Shown piece by piece: positions 8,050 to 18,118 of a DNA stretch of 64,000 bases. How positions within the stretch are numbered: the first letter of the stretch is position 1; each line of letters starts with the position of its first letter. This DNA comes from Polynucleobacter sp. GWA2_45_21 (GTDB lineage: Bacteria > Pseudomonadota > Gammaproteobacteria > Burkholderiales > Burkholderiaceae), in the NCBI RefSeq assembly GCF_001830325.1, contig NZ_MHZG01000001.1, positions 186,001-250,000 of the forward strand. The letters run 5' to 3'. The translations under genes were made by a program, and so were the position numbers. The notes beneath the pieces are model-generated. The model was not told the origin of the DNA and made no database searches. It saw nothing but the letters and a program-made list of their open reading frames with translations.

Positions 8050-9051
8050 ATGACTAATACCAACCCCCCAGAAATCACCAGATTAAAGCCAGCCGATCTT
8101 CCTCAGCTGATTGACTGCGTTCGCCGCTGTTATGGTGAAAGCTATCCAAACAAGGTGATGTATGACATCAATCAATTAGAAGAAATTACCGAGAATAAGT
8201 TGATGCACTCAGTGGTAGCAAAACTCGGTAGCGGTCAAATCATTGGGCATTGCGCTCTTACATTTGATGGCACTCATAATGTTTCGCCTGAAGCCGGAAA
8301 GATGATGGTTGATCCAAATTTTAGAGGTCAGCATATCGCCGAAATCATGGCAAAGGAGCGAATTGAGATTGCCCAAGAACTTTCTTTGCCGGGGTTTTGG
8401 ACTGAGTGCGTAACCAACCACCCATATAGCCAACATGAAATGATTACCTTTAACGCCAAAGAAACGGGTTTGTTTATTGGCGATACCCCAGCAACTATCT
8501 CTATGAAAGGTCTAGAAAATCATCCTGATACCCGGATGTCACTGCTAGCTTTTTATTTGCAGCTAAATGATCGCCCGCACACCATTTTTATGCCAGCCCA
8601 ACATGCAGAGCATGCAAAATCATTGGTGCAGGATTTAAATATTCAACGCAATATTGTGAGCTCGAATATAGCGGCTAGCGGAACAACGACATTTCATACC
8701 GTTATCAATTCCAATATTCAAACAGCCAATATTGCAATCGATCGCATTGGTAGCGATTTAGTTGCTGCAGTCAAACATGAGCTCACTAAATTAGAAGCCC
8801 TCAATCTGGCATCTATTTATTTAGATATACCGATTGAACAAGAAGCGGCAGCCCATGCTTATCTTGAGCTAGAGAGTATTGGATTTTTCTGGGGATCCTG
8901 GATGCCAAATTTTTCAACTAAAGGTGACATGCTAAGACTGCAAAAGATATATCAGCCGGTCGATGTAGAAACCATTGTCTGCGCCAGAGAGCAAGGTTAC
9001 AACATTAAAAAATTTGTTCTCGCCGAATGGGAAAGAGTTTCAAGGAAATAG
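8050..9051 (+). CDS. GNAT-fold acetyltransferase-like protein, substrate unknown
   Basis: A 333-residue protein. Residues about 8-150 look like a GNAT N-acetyltransferase: ITRLKPADLPQLIDCVRR at the start, then the acetyl-CoA loop MMVDPNFRGQHIAEIMAKE near 95-110. Residues about 165-330 form a second domain without clear motifs (PHTIFMPAQHAEHAKSLVQ, ALNLASIYLDIPIEQE, GFFWGSWMPNFSTKGDMLRL), which could be a degenerate second GNAT-like half. It is isolated between the efp terminator and the convergent nagZ, with five bases to nagZ. The substrate cannot be inferred from the neighbours. Confidence 0.75.
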   Translation: MTNTNPPEITRLKPADLPQLIDCVRRCYGESYPNKVMYDINQLEEITENKLMHSVVAKLGSGQIIGHCALTFDGTHNVSPEAGKMMVDPNFRGQHIAEIMAKERIEIAQELSLPGFWTECVTNHPYSQHEMITFNAKETGLFIGDTPATISMKGLENHPDTRMSLLAFYLQLNDRPHTIFMPAQHAEHAKSLVQDLNIQRNIVSSNIAASGTTTFHTVINSNIQTANIAIDRIGSDLVAAVKHELTKLEALNLASIYLDIPIEQEAAAHAYLELESIGFFWGSWMPNFSTKGDMLRLQKIYQPVDVETIVCAREQGYNIKKFVLAEWERVSRK

Positions 9052-9056
9052 AAACT

Positions 9057-10145
9057 CTATCCAATCAAATTCAGTTGCTGCAGCAAGGCTTTGGCATGTT
9101 GATATTGGGCTTCAGACTGCAACTCATCCCAGGTTGGAGCTGTGGCAGTTGGCATCAAGCGATTTAATCGAATAGCAGACTCTGCTTGTTTTGCTTTGGG
9201 GACTTTCAACTGGCTGAGCAATTGATCTGCAAGGTCCGGACGATTGCAAATCAATACAGCATCACATCCTGCTTCAAGCGCCATATCAGCGCCCTTCACT
9301 ACAGAGCCGGCAACACTGGCACCTTCCATCGAAAGATCATCGCTAAAGATCACGCCTTCAAAGCCTAACTCTTGACGCAAAATAGAATGCAACCAAACCT
9401 TAGAAAAGCCTGCTGGGTTCTTATCTACTTTTGGATAGATCACATGGGCTGGCATGACTGCGGTCAAACTCAGATCCAACCACTCGTAAGGCTTAGCATC
9501 CTCATTCAGAATTTCTTTCAAAGGACGCTCATCCACCGGAATAGCTACATGAGAATCTGCCTCTGCCCAGCCATGTCCAGGGAAGTGTTTACCGCAGTTC
9601 GCCATACCTGCAAGACGCAGACCTTCATTCAGACTCTTAGATAATGCAAAAGTAATTTGTGGGTCACGGCTAAATGCACGATCTCCAATGACACCGCTAC
9701 GACCAAAATCAAGATCCAGCACCGGAGTAAAGCTGAAGTTCACACCACAAGCACGCAACTCGGCAGCTAGGACATAACCACAAGCTGTTGCTGCTGCCAT
9801 CGCAATAGCAGCCGACTCCGCGGGATATTTTGATTTATCCGTTGATTTAATTTTGGATCCCCAGAGTTCACCAAGCTTGCGCATAGCAGGCAAAGGGGTA
9901 AAGCCATCAGTCCTACAGCGCTGAACGCGTCCGCCTTCATGATCAATCGAGATCAGCACATCAGAGCGGAGTTTTTTAATTTCTGCAGTGAGTTTGGTGA
10001 GTTGCTTGCGACTACTAAAGTTTCTACCAAACAAAATTACACCGCCAGTCAGTGGATGCAAGATGCGACGACGATCTTCTGCATTTAACTCAAGGCCCAC
10101 AACATCTAAAGTAATTGGGCCTGGGCTCATAGTCGACTTACTCAT
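9057..10145 (-). CDS. nagZ: Beta-N-acetylhexosaminidase (peptidoglycan recycling)
   Basis: A 362-residue cytoplasmic family GH3 enzyme that removes GlcNAc from GlcNAc-anhydromuropeptides during cell-wall recycling. The signature loop KHFPGHG followed by DSH (catalytic His-Asp dyad) is near residues 183-195, and ISIDHEGGRVQR near 66 and VIFSDDLSMEGA near 270 (nucleophile Asp) complete the active site. It is the last gene of the long minus-strand run beginning at plsX and follows acpS by 48 bases. NagZ-acpS-pdxJ order is usual in Burkholderiales. Confidence 0.95.
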   Translation of the reverse strand: MSKSTMSPGPITLDVVGLELNAEDRRRILHPLTGGVILFGRNFSSRKQLTKLTAEIKKLRSDVLISIDHEGGRVQRCRTDGFTPLPAMRKLGELWGSKIKSTDKSKYPAESAAIAMAAATACGYVLAAELRACGVNFSFTPVLDLDFGRSGVIGDRAFSRDPQITFALSKSLNEGLRLAGMANCGKHFPGHGWAEADSHVAIPVDERPLKEILNEDAKPYEWLDLSLTAVMPAHVIYPKVDKNPAGFSKVWLHSILRQELGFEGVIFSDDLSMEGASVAGSVVKGADMALEAGCDAVLICNRPDLADQLLSQLKVPKAKQAESAIRLNRLMPTATAPTWDELQSEAQYQHAKALLQQLNLIG

Positions 10146-10193
10146 ATTTTCCTCGGTATGTAGATGGTGTATTGCTGTTATTTATTACTGTGT

Positions 10194-10586
10194 TTATCTT
10201 TGCGTCACAATGACATGGGCAATTCCCATGTCTTGCTCATCACTGACCGTGACATGCGCTTCCCAGTTCTTTTCTTGCATAAATTGGGCCAGAGCACCTA
10301 AATAAGAAGTAACCGGCTTACCGCTGGGCTCATTTAAGGTTTGCAATGAGCGCCAAGTCATGGGCATTCTCATGCCCAGGCCAATTGCTTTGGAAAAAGC
10401 CTCTTTAGCAGCAAAGCGTGTTGCCAAGAAAGCAATGCCCCGCTTGTGATTCCTGGCTAAGCGATGCTTGAAAACTACCATCTCATCTGGCCCCAGGATT
10501 TTTTCAGCTAGGCGACCATTAGTACGATCGTAAGCAGCTTGAAGCCGCTCAATCTGCAAAATGTCTGTGCCAATACCGATGATCAT
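10194..10586 (-). CDS. acpS: Holo-[acyl-carrier-protein] synthase
   Basis: A 130-residue phosphopantetheinyl transferase that moves 4'-phosphopantetheine from CoA to the serine of [18 protein letters not shown] holds the first metal-binding Asp (D8), and [17 protein letters not shown] (about 53-70) holds the second metal ligand and Lys. It follows pdxJ by seven bases and shares the operon with acpP, fabF and other fatty-acid genes, so it sits with its own substrate gene. Confidence 0.96.
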   Translation of the reverse strand: MIIGIGTDILQIERLQAAYDRTNGRLAEKILGPDEMVVFKHRLARNHKRGIAFLATRFAAKEAFSKAIGLGMRMPMTWRSLQTLNEPSGKPVTSYLGALAQFMQEKNWEAHVTVSDEQDMGIAHVIVTQR

Positions 10587-10593
10587 ATTTATA

Positions 10594-11358
10594 TTACTTA
10601 GCTGATTCTGGTTTGGAAGCGTTAGCCCTGCCCTGATCCATCAGAGCCTTCATATCGGTAATTGCTTTTTGCCAACCCTTAAATAGGGCCTCGGCAACGA
10701 TGGCGTGACCAATATTGAGTTCGGAGAGTTCGGTAATGGCAGCCATCGGCATCACATTACCCTCGTGTAAGCCATGACCTGCATTAACTCGCAAGCCAAT
10801 ACTTTTTCCAAACTGCGCTGCTGCTCTGATGCGCTCGAGCTCTTGCTTCTGTTGATCGCCAGCTAGGTCTGCGTAGCGACCAGTATGCAATTCCACAACG
10901 GTTGCACCAACATCTTTGGCAGCCTGAATTTGCTTTTCTTCTGGATCAATAAAAAGGGAAACCCGAATACCTGCAGCTTTTAACTGTGCAGTAGCTGCTT
11001 TGACTGCATCAAAGTGACCCAGCACATCCAAGCCACCCTCAGTAGTCACCTCTTCACGCTTTTCAGGAACCAAGCAAACATCATGCGGCTGAACACGACA
11101 GGCAATATTGATCATCTCCGGCGTCACGGCGCACTCCAAGTTCATACGCGTCTGGATTAAGGGGCGTAAGGCCATCAAATCCGCATCTTTAATATGGCGG
11201 CGATCTTCGCGTAAATGCAGGGTGATTAAATCAGCACCCGCCTCTTCAGCTAAACGGGCGGCCTTTAAAGGATCTGGGTAAACCGTGCCACGTGCATTAC
11301 GCAAGGTGGCGACGTGATCGATATTGATGCCAAGCTCAAGCTTTGATTGGGTATTCAT
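10594..11358 (-). CDS. pdxJ: Pyridoxine 5'-phosphate synthase
   Basis: A 254-residue TIM-barrel enzyme that joins 1-deoxyxylulose-5-phosphate and 3-amino-2-oxopropyl phosphate to make pyridoxine phosphate. The N-terminus [20 protein letters not shown] and the segments [28 protein letters not shown] and [12 protein letters not shown] match PdxJ closely. It lies between recO and acpS with very short spacers, the standard arrangement in proteobacteria. Confidence 0.97.
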   Translation of the reverse strand: MNTQSKLELGINIDHVATLRNARGTVYPDPLKAARLAEEAGADLITLHLREDRRHIKDADLMALRPLIQTRMNLECAVTPEMINIACRVQPHDVCLVPEKREEVTTEGGLDVLGHFDAVKAATAQLKAAGIRVSLFIDPEEKQIQAAKDVGATVVELHTGRYADLAGDQQKQELERIRAAAQFGKSIGLRVNAGHGLHEGNVMPMAAITELSELNIGHAIVAEALFKGWQKAITDMKALMDQGRANASKPESAK

Positions 11359-11370
11359 GAGCTTAGATTA

Positions 11371-12105
11371 CTAGATTTTCTTCAGATCAATCAAAATCTG
11401 ACGGGTGGTGAGCACTTGATCCTGAAGATGCAATCCCAATAAGAAGCGCATGAGCTGTTTACTCTCAGAAAGCGTCTCTTGATCAGAAAAGTCTCCCGCT
11501 GCAATAGCTAGCAGGGATTTGCCACTCAAGACCGGCCAGTGGCCTGGATCGTCCCCTTGAGCAGGCCTCACGCCACGCTCTGGCTGATAAACATATTGCT
11601 CATTCGAGATGGGGGCACTATTGGTTTCAACGCAGCGATCCAGCGCTGCAGCATAACCAGTTTCTTGTAAGAGTGTTAACTCAAAAGGACGCAGAATTTC
11701 TTCTAGACCCTTGGATTCAAATTCAAGATTAGATAAAGCGGAGATGGTATCGGTGTAATGATCGTAGAGTTTTTCGTAGTCATCCTCACGAGCCAGGAAC
11801 TTGACGAGCAACTCATTGAGATAAAACCCGCAGAGTAAGGCATCGCCCACCAATGAAGGTGTACCGCCAACCCACTCTGACTTCGTTAAAGTGCGCAACT
11901 CGGACTTGCCACTCCATGAAACCAATAGAGGCTGAAAGCGCTGCAAAACTGGACGGAGGGTTGAGTGCGGACGCTTAGCGCCCTTAGCAATCAAGGCCAT
12001 ACGGCCATATTGCCGAGTAAAGACATCCAGAATTAAGCTGGTTTCCTTATAAGGAATGCTGTGCAATACAAAAGCAGGTTCGTCAGCAACACGAATGGAG
12101 GCCAT
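11371..12105 (-). CDS. recO: DNA repair protein RecO
   Basis: A 244-residue RecF-pathway mediator that anneals DNA and helps load RecA onto SSB-coated strands. The N-terminal OB domain begins after ASIRVADEPAFVLHSIPYKETSLILDVFTR; GRMALIAKGAKRPHS (about 34-48) is the conserved RecO motif. The C-terminal half is helical. The zinc-binding cysteines found in some RecO proteins are not complete here. Its position directly after era is conserved. Confidence 0.95.
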   Translation of the reverse strand: MASIRVADEPAFVLHSIPYKETSLILDVFTRQYGRMALIAKGAKRPHSTLRPVLQRFQPLLVSWSGKSELRTLTKSEWVGGTPSLVGDALLCGFYLNELLVKFLAREDDYEKLYDHYTDTISALSNLEFESKGLEEILRPFELTLLQETGYAAALDRCVETNSAPISNEQYVYQPERGVRPAQGDDPGHWPVLSGKSLLAIAAGDFSDQETLSESKQLMRFLLGLHLQDQVLTTRQILIDLKKI

Positions 12106-12111
12106 GAATAA

Positions 12112-13047
12112 TTACTCTAGACCTTGCGCCCGTAATTCAGCACGATCATCTGCCCAGCCACGCTTCACCTTGACCCAAGTCTCTAGGAACACCTTCCCAT
12201 CAAAGAGCTTTTCCATATCAATACGGGCATCAGTAGAGATCTTCTTGAGTCGCTCACCCTTGGCGCCAATAATCATCGCCTTATGGCTATCACGATCAAC
12301 CAAAATAGTGGCAGCGATACGGCGCATCTTGCCGTCCATCTTGAACTGATCAATGACTACTGTGCTGGTGTAAGGCAACTCTTCCCCGGTAAATCGGAAG
12401 ACCTTCTCACGCAGGATCTCAGCAGCCAAGAAACGCTCGCTGCGATCAGTGATGGTATCGCCATCGAACACAGCCGGCGCCTCAGGCAAGTAGCCTTCAA
12501 GCACATCTAATAATCTTTCGACATCCCCAGGGCTTTTGGCACTCATCGGGACGATTTCAGCGAACTCACACTTCTGATCTTCATGGCCACCTAATTCACA
12601 CCAAGGGCGGGCCATCTCTTTAATAAAGTTGAGTAATGCCTGATCCCGCTCAGAGGGAGTCTGAAAACGACTATTAAATAAATCCAGTTTATTTAATACC
12701 AAAACAACAGGTAGATCATCTGGCAGTAACTTCAAAACCTTCTTGTCATCCTCACCAAAGTAACCTGCTTCAACTACAAAGCAAGCTACGTTCACATCCT
12801 GCAATGCTGTGGTTACAGTACGGTTTAATGCCTTGTTGAGGGTATTCATTAAACGAGTCTGAAAGCCTGGCGTATCGATGAAGATGAACTGTGCCTCTTC
12901 ACGATTCTGAATACCTAAAATACGGTGGCGCGTAGTCTGAGCTTTACGGGAGGTAATACTGATCTTCTGACCAACCAAAGCATTCAAGAGAGTCGATTTG
13001 CCCATATTGGGACGGCCAACAATGGCGATAGTGCCGCATCTAAACAC
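12112..13047 (-). CDS. era: GTPase Era
   Basis: A 311-residue GTPase needed for 30S subunit assembly; it binds the 3' end of 16S rRNA. G motifs: GRPNMGKST (G1, about 11-19), DTPG (G3), NKLD (G4) and SAK (G5). A C-terminal KH domain contains [15 protein letters not shown] near 255. The gene starts two bases after the rnc stop codon, and rnc-era-recO is the usual operon. Confidence 0.97.
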   Translation of the reverse strand: MFRCGTIAIVGRPNMGKSTLLNALVGQKISITSRKAQTTRHRILGIQNREEAQFIFIDTPGFQTRLMNTLNKALNRTVTTALQDVNVACFVVEAGYFGEDDKKVLKLLPDDLPVVLVLNKLDLFNSRFQTPSERDQALLNFIKEMARPWCELGGHEDQKCEFAEIVPMSAKSPGDVERLLDVLEGYLPEAPAVFDGDTITDRSERFLAAEILREKVFRFTGEELPYTSTVVIDQFKMDGKMRRIAATILVDRDSHKAMIIGAKGERLKKISTDARIDMEKLFDGKVFLETWVKVKRGWADDRAELRAQGLE

Positions 13048-13049
13048 GA

Positions 13050-13841
13050 TTAGCCCTTCAGCTTAAGATTTAACTGTTCTTCGGTAGCTACTTTTTTTGC
13101 CGCTTTCTTTTTTGCTGACCGAGTCTTTTTAGGTTTACCCAATTCTTGTGGCAAAGCTTTTAGTGCGGCAATTAAGGCAATTTTCGCGGCTGCCTGCTCT
13201 GCTGCACGTCGAGATGCGCCTTCCCCCTTAACCGATACCTTGAGATTCGGTATTAAGCACTCAACCTCAAATTGCTGGTTATGTGCCGCACCACTTGTAC
13301 CGGTCACGTTATAAGCAGGTAGCGGCAACTGATAACTCTGTAAACACTCTTGCAACAAAGTCTTATCGTCTTTACCCAAAGTCTTAGGATCAACGTTAGC
13401 CAAGATGATGGAATACAGCTTACGAAGACAGGTCTTAGCTGCGTCAAATCCACCATCCAAAAAGATTGCACCAGTGACTGCCTCAAGCGTATCCGCCAGA
13501 ATAGATGGACGACGGAAGCCACCGCTCTTTAACTCGCCCTCGCCCAAGCGAAGGTAGTCCGATAAAGATAAGGTTTGAGCAATTTCATAGAGCGCTTGCT
13601 GCTTGACCAAGTTAGCTCGAACACGAGAAAGGTCACCCTCATCTAAATCGGAATAACGCTCATAGAGCATTTCAGCAACAACACAATTGAGGATGGAGTC
13701 ACCTAAAAACTCCAGGCGCTCATTATTTTTCTTGCTATGGCTTCGATGCGTAAGAGCTTGATTCAGTAGCTCCAGCTTTTTAAATGTATAGCCCAGTTGC
13801 GCTTGCAGTGGTGCAGTTTCGATGACGGCGCGGGCATTCAT
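13050..13841 (-). CDS. rnc: Ribonuclease III
   Basis: A 263-residue double-strand-specific endonuclease for rRNA and mRNA processing. The catalytic signature [13 protein letters not shown] is near residue 43, a second acidic cluster [16 protein letters not shown] near 115, and a C-terminal dsRNA-binding domain ([16 protein letters not shown]) is followed by a lysine-rich tail ([15 protein letters not shown]) that makes the protein longer than E. coli RNase III (226). ATG 13841 (MNARAVIE) is preferred because it lies four bases after lepB; an ATG at 13871 would overlap lepB by 26 bases. Confidence 0.95.
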   Translation of the reverse strand: MNARAVIETAPLQAQLGYTFKKLELLNQALTHRSHSKKNNERLEFLGDSILNCVVAEMLYERYSDLDEGDLSRVRANLVKQQALYEIAQTLSLSDYLRLGEGELKSGGFRRPSILADTLEAVTGAIFLDGGFDAAKTCLRKLYSIILANVDPKTLGKDDKTLLQECLQSYQLPLPAYNVTGTSGAAHNQQFEVECLIPNLKVSVKGEGASRRAAEQAAAKIALIAALKALPQELGKPKKTRSAKKKAAKKVATEEQLNLKLKG

Positions 13842-13845
13842 AGCA

Positions 13846-14652
13846 TTACTCGAAGCCGCCAATGCGACCAAGATCTCCGAGGTTCAACCAAACAAAGAAT
13901 GCTTTACCTACGATATTTTTATCTGGTACAAATCCCCAGTAACGAGAATCTGCACTATTGTCTCGGTTATCGCCCATAGCAAAGTAATGGCCAGCAGGCA
14001 CCTTGCAGGTAAGTCCAGCATTAATGTATTGGCAGTTTTCAAATCCAGGGAAACGTTCTGTAGGGAACATGCCAACAGGTCGATCAGGATGATTCAAGAT
14101 CTCATGCTGGTTGCCGCCTAAGTCTGCAGGAAATGTTTCTGAAAAGCGCTTGGCATAACGCATATTTTCTGGGTCAAGGTAAGGCTCACCGCCACTGTAT
14201 TGCAATGGCTGATTATTTACCGTTAAACGCTTATCTTGATAGGTAATAGTGTCACCAGGTATGGCCACTACGCGCTTAATGTAATCAATGGATTCATCGC
14301 GTGGATAGCGAAATACCACAACATCGCCACGTTTTGGAGATCCTAAATCAATCACCTTCTGATTGATTACTGGCAAACGAATACCGTAGGTAAATTTATT
14401 CACCAGAATAAAGTCACCAATTTGCAGGGTTGGGATCATCGAGCCCGATGGAATTTTGAATGGCTCTACAAGAAATGAGCGCAATACAAATACCGCGCAA
14501 ATTACCGGGAAGAAGCCGGCCGTATATTCCAACCACAATGGCATGCGATCAATACCAGCCACACGTCTTTGCGGAGCAAAGTAGTAGCGGTCAGCAATCC
14601 AAGCGATACCTGAGACCACTACCAAGATAAAAAGGATGAGGGCAAAATTCAT
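13846..14652 (-). CDS. lepB: Signal peptidase I
   Basis: A 268-residue inner-membrane protease that removes Sec and Tat signal peptides. Two N-terminal membrane segments (residues 2-20 and about 44-62) precede the catalytic Ser in [15 protein letters not shown] (about 92) and the catalytic Lys in [14 protein letters not shown]; the C-terminal box [15 protein letters not shown] is complete. Its ATG shares one base with the lepA stop (TAATG), indicating coupled translation. Confidence 0.97.
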   Translation of the reverse strand: MNFALILFILVVVSGIAWIADRYYFAPQRRVAGIDRMPLWLEYTAGFFPVICAVFVLRSFLVEPFKIPSGSMIPTLQIGDFILVNKFTYGIRLPVINQKVIDLGSPKRGDVVVFRYPRDESIDYIKRVVAIPGDTITYQDKRLTVNNQPLQYSGGEPYLDPENMRYAKRFSETFPADLGGNQHEILNHPDRPVGMFPTERFPGFENCQYINAGLTCKVPAGHYFAMGDNRDNSADSRYWGFVPDKNIVGKAFFVWLNLGDLGRIGGFE

Positions 14653-16457
14653 TAATCGTCCACCTGCAAAATAGCCAAGAAGGCTTCTTGTGGAATCTCC
14701 ACGTTACCCACTTGCTTCATGCGCTTCTTACCTTCTTTTTGCTTCTCTAATAATTTGCGCTTACGAGAAATATCGCCGCCATAACACTTAGCCAATACGT
14801 TTTTACGTAAAGCCTTCACGTTTTCACGTGCAACAATATTGCTGCCGATCGCCGCCTGAATGGCGACATCAAACATCTGACGCGGAATAATGCCGCGCAT
14901 CTTAGCAACCACTTCGCGCCCGCGATGCTGGCTATTGCTACGGTGAACGATTACCGACAGCGCATCAACGCGCTCGCTATTAATCAGGATGTCGACTTTA
15001 ACCACATCAGCTGGACGATATTCTTTGAACTCGTAATCCATGGATGCATAGCCACGCGAGATGGATTTCATCTTGTCAAAGAAATCCAAAACAATCTCAG
15101 CCATGGGTAGCTCATAAGTGAGCTTCACCTGCCGGCCAAGGTAATTCATGTCCATCTGAATACCGCGCTTACCAACACATAGCGTAATGATCGAACCCAC
15201 ATACTCTTGTGGCATGTACAAATTAACCGTCACGATGGGCTCAAGAATCGTATTGATCTTGCTGGCCTCAGGCATCTTTGATGGGTTATCTACCGAAAGA
15301 ATGGTGCCGTCAGACTGCTCCACTTGATACACCACCGTTGGTGCAGTAGTGATGAGGTTCATGCCGTACTGACGCTCTAAACGCTCTTGCACAATCTCCA
15401 TATGGAGAAGACCCAAGAAGCCGCAGCGGAATCCAAAACCCAGTGCTTGTGAAACCTCAGGCTCATACAAGAGTGAAGCATCATTTAATTGCAGCTTCTC
15501 TAAAGACTCTCGGAGTTGATCGTATTCACTAGACTCAACCGGGTATAGACCTGCAAAGACCTGCGGCTTTACTTCTTTAAATCCAGGAAGCGGTTCTGTC
15601 GCAGGCACTCGACCTTGTTGTCCAGGGCTATGCGTAACCGTATCACCCACCTTGGCAGCTTTTAACTCTTTGATGCCAGCAATCACGAAACCTACCTGAC
15701 CAGCAGATAACTCTGGGCGATCTACGGACTTTGGACTAAATACACCAACATGCTCGACCAAATGACTTGAGCCATTTGCCATCAAGGTAATTTTTTCTTT
15801 TGGCTTTAAGGTGCCGTTTACAACGCGCACCAGCATCACCACGCCAACGTAGTTATCAAACCAAGAATCAATGATCAAAGCCTGTAAAGGATCTGATGCA
15901 TTACCCTTTGGTGGAGGTACGAGCGCAATCATTTCTTCAATGACATCCTGCACGCCTAATCCTGTCTTAGCAGAACAGGTCACTGCGTCTGATGCATCAA
16001 TACCAATGACATCTTCAATTTCTTTTTTGGCACGCTCTGGATCTGCCTGCGGCAAATCAATCTTGTTGAGCACTGGCACAACTTCAACGCCCAACTCCAG
16101 CGCCATATAACAGTTAGCAACTGTTTGAGCCTCTACCCCTTGACTCGCATCCACCACCAGCAATGCGCCTTCGCATGCTGATAAGGAACGACTCACCTCA
16201 TAGGAGAAGTCAACGTGTCCCGGTGTATCAATCAAATTGATGTTGTAAGTTTTACCGTCTTTGGATTTATAAGTCAGCGCTGCTGTTTGCGCCTTAATCG
16301 TGATCCCACGCTCACGCTCGATATCCATCGAGTCCAGAACTTGCGCTTCCATTTCACGATCAGAGAGACCACCGCAAAGCTGAATAATGCGATCAGCAAG
16401 CGTTGATTTGCCGTGATCAATATGGGCGATGATAGAAAAATTGCGGATTAAATCCAT
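14652..16457 (-). CDS. lepA: Elongation factor 4 (LepA)
   Basis: A 601-residue translational GTPase, of typical length (E. coli 599), involved in ribosome back-translocation or biogenesis. G1 is [13 protein letters not shown] at residues 9-21, G2/G3 follow in [14 protein letters not shown] and [12 protein letters not shown], and [10 protein letters not shown] is G4. The LepA-specific C-terminal domain ends in [18 protein letters not shown], close to the canonical sequence. It forms an operon with lepB. Confidence 0.98.
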   Translation of the reverse strand: MDLIRNFSIIAHIDHGKSTLADRIIQLCGGLSDREMEAQVLDSMDIERERGITIKAQTAALTYKSKDGKTYNINLIDTPGHVDFSYEVSRSLSACEGALLVVDASQGVEAQTVANCYMALELGVEVVPVLNKIDLPQADPERAKKEIEDVIGIDASDAVTCSAKTGLGVQDVIEEMIALVPPPKGNASDPLQALIIDSWFDNYVGVVMLVRVVNGTLKPKEKITLMANGSSHLVEHVGVFSPKSVDRPELSAGQVGFVIAGIKELKAAKVGDTVTHSPGQQGRVPATEPLPGFKEVKPQVFAGLYPVESSEYDQLRESLEKLQLNDASLLYEPEVSQALGFGFRCGFLGLLHMEIVQERLERQYGMNLITTAPTVVYQVEQSDGTILSVDNPSKMPEASKINTILEPIVTVNLYMPQEYVGSIITLCVGKRGIQMDMNYLGRQVKLTYELPMAEIVLDFFDKMKSISRGYASMDYEFKEYRPADVVKVDILINSERVDALSVIVHRSNSQHRGREVVAKMRGIIPRQMFDVAIQAAIGSNIVARENVKALRKNVLAKCYGGDISRKRKLLEKQKEGKKRMKQVGNVEIPQEAFLAILQVDD

Positions 16458-16535
16458 AGCGTCTTATTTGGTCTTCAAAAAACGCCTTGTCAGAACGCAC
16501 CACAATGATGCGCTGCAAAAAGCCGTCTTAAAGTG

Positions 16536-16565
16536 ATTGTAATGGGTGGCGCCAAAATAGCGCCA
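16536..16565 (-). promoter_or_regulatory. Hairpin and candidate -10 upstream of lepA
   Basis: In the 144-base spacer between mucD and lepA the minus strand has TGGCGC pairing with GCGCCA around seven bases (16565-16547), then TACAAT (16541-16536), a possible -10 for lepA-lepB-rnc. No T run follows the hairpin, so it is not a standard terminator. The -35 is poor. Confidence 0.3.
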
Positions 16566-16601
16566 AACCCGTTTATTTCATCGAAAAACCCTGGTTTTGG
16601 C

Positions 16602-18047
16602 TTATTTTGACCTTACAGGAATAATCATGGTGCTATCAGCACGACGGACAAAAACTGGGACCGTCTTATTGGAATCCAAGGCCTTTACCAGCCCCTCAAA
16701 CTGCTTTACTCCAGTGATGTCAGTATCCGCAATCCGAATGATCACATCCCCAGGACGCACTCCTGCACGCGCCAAAGGACCTTCGCCCAAACTGGTAACC
16801 TCAACGCCCCCACGGATATTAAGCTCTTTCTTCCTGCTATCTGAGAGCTCGGCAACTGCCACCCCAAGAGAATTGGCATTGCCACTAGATGGCCCAGATT
16901 TATCAGCCTTCTTCACAGCAGCAACAGCTTCAGTATCGGCTACAGTTACCATCAAGTCCCTAGAGCTTCCTTTACGCCAGACCTGCACTGTCGCACTAGT
17001 TCCGGGTTTGGTCTCCCCAACAGCTCTTGGCAGGTCGGTAGACTTTGCAATATCACGGCCATTGAAACTGAGGATCACATCCCCAGACTCAATCCCACCT
17101 GTAGCTGCCGGACCACCAGGCTCTACGTTCCGAACATAAGCACCGCGCGGTTTACCTAAACCTAAACTTTCAGCGATCTCTTTAGTCATCTCACCTAAAG
17201 CAACACCAATACGACCACGCGACATTTTTCCATTGGTACGCAATTGATCTGCAACCCGCATCGCCTCATCAATTGGGATGGCAAAGGAGATGCCCATGTA
17301 TCCGCCAGAGCGACTAAAGATTTGCGAGTTAATGCCAATTACCTGTCCAGCTGTGTTTAACAAGGGGCCACCAGAGTTACCTGGATTGACCGCCACGTCA
17401 GTCTGAATGAAGGGTAAGTAATCACCAGTATCACGACTCTTGGCGGACACAATGCCTGCCGTCACCGTATTTTCCAAGCCAAACGGAGAACCAATGGCCA
17501 ATACCCACTCACCCACTCTTACGCGAGAAGAATCGCCGAGTGGCAGCTTAGGCAAATCACGCGCATCAATTTTGACCACCGCCACATCGGTACGCTTATC
17601 CATACCCAATAATTTGGCCTTGTACTCACGCTTATCGGTCAAAGTCACATAAATGGTGTTCGCACCTTCAACCACGTGGGCATTTGTCAAAATCAAGCCA
17701 TTAGACTCAATAATGAAACCGGAGCCTACGCCGCGATCAGCTTCTTGCGGCTTACCGGAGTTTGGTTGAGCCTGTTTAGGTCCGTTGGGCATTCCCGGGA
17801 TAGGCACACCAAAAAAACGGCGAAAGAATTCCGCTTGATCCTCCGGCATTCCTGGGATACCACCCTGGGCTTGCTGCTGCATCACCTTTTCAGTAGTTCG
17901 AATATTGACCACTGCTGGACTGGCACGTTCCACCAAATCAGCAAAATCTGGAATAGAAACCCGCGGGCTCTGAGCAGAGGCCTGAGAAATAAATGCAAAT
18001 TGCCCCAAGCTGAAGATAGCCAAGAGCGTAATAAGGTACTTTTTCAT
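16602..18047 (-). CDS. mucD: Periplasmic serine protease/chaperone, DegP/MucD family
   Basis: A 481-residue HtrA-type protease that degrades or refolds damaged envelope proteins. MKKYLITLLAIFSLGQFAF...ASAQ is a signal peptide cleaved near residue 26. The catalytic triad is His in LTNAHVVEGA, Asp in RTDVAVVKID and Ser in NPGNSGGPL; two PDZ domains follow (RIGVALGEMTKEIAESLGL; VTSLGEGPLARAGVRPGDVI). ATG 18047 gives a proper signal peptide; the longer frame to 18092 does not. It lies between fabF and lepA, where other Burkholderiales also carry rpoE-rseA-rseB; those are missing here. Confidence 0.93.
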   Translation of the reverse strand: MKKYLITLLAIFSLGQFAFISQASAQSPRVSIPDFADLVERASPAVVNIRTTEKVMQQQAQGGIPGMPEDQAEFFRRFFGVPIPGMPNGPKQAQPNSGKPQEADRGVGSGFIIESNGLILTNAHVVEGANTIYVTLTDKREYKAKLLGMDKRTDVAVVKIDARDLPKLPLGDSSRVRVGEWVLAIGSPFGLENTVTAGIVSAKSRDTGDYLPFIQTDVAVNPGNSGGPLLNTAGQVIGINSQIFSRSGGYMGISFAIPIDEAMRVADQLRTNGKMSRGRIGVALGEMTKEIAESLGLGKPRGAYVRNVEPGGPAATGGIESGDVILSFNGRDIAKSTDLPRAVGETKPGTSATVQVWRKGSSRDLMVTVADTEAVAAVKKADKSGPSSGNANSLGVAVAELSDSRKKELNIRGGVEVTSLGEGPLARAGVRPGDVIIRIADTDITGVKQFEGLVKALDSNKTVPVFVRRADSTMIIPVRSK

Positions 18048-18118
18048 AATGCTATAGACCTGCTTGGTAAAAACCAACAAATGAAGAAACAAAGAAAGGA
18101 AAAAACCTAATATGTATA

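Noticed and set aside
16597..17139. A 180-codon open frame opposite mucD
   Set aside because: It is the antisense shadow of the well-supported PDZ region of mucD; the composition is low-complexity Ser/Thr/Pro as expected from the complement.
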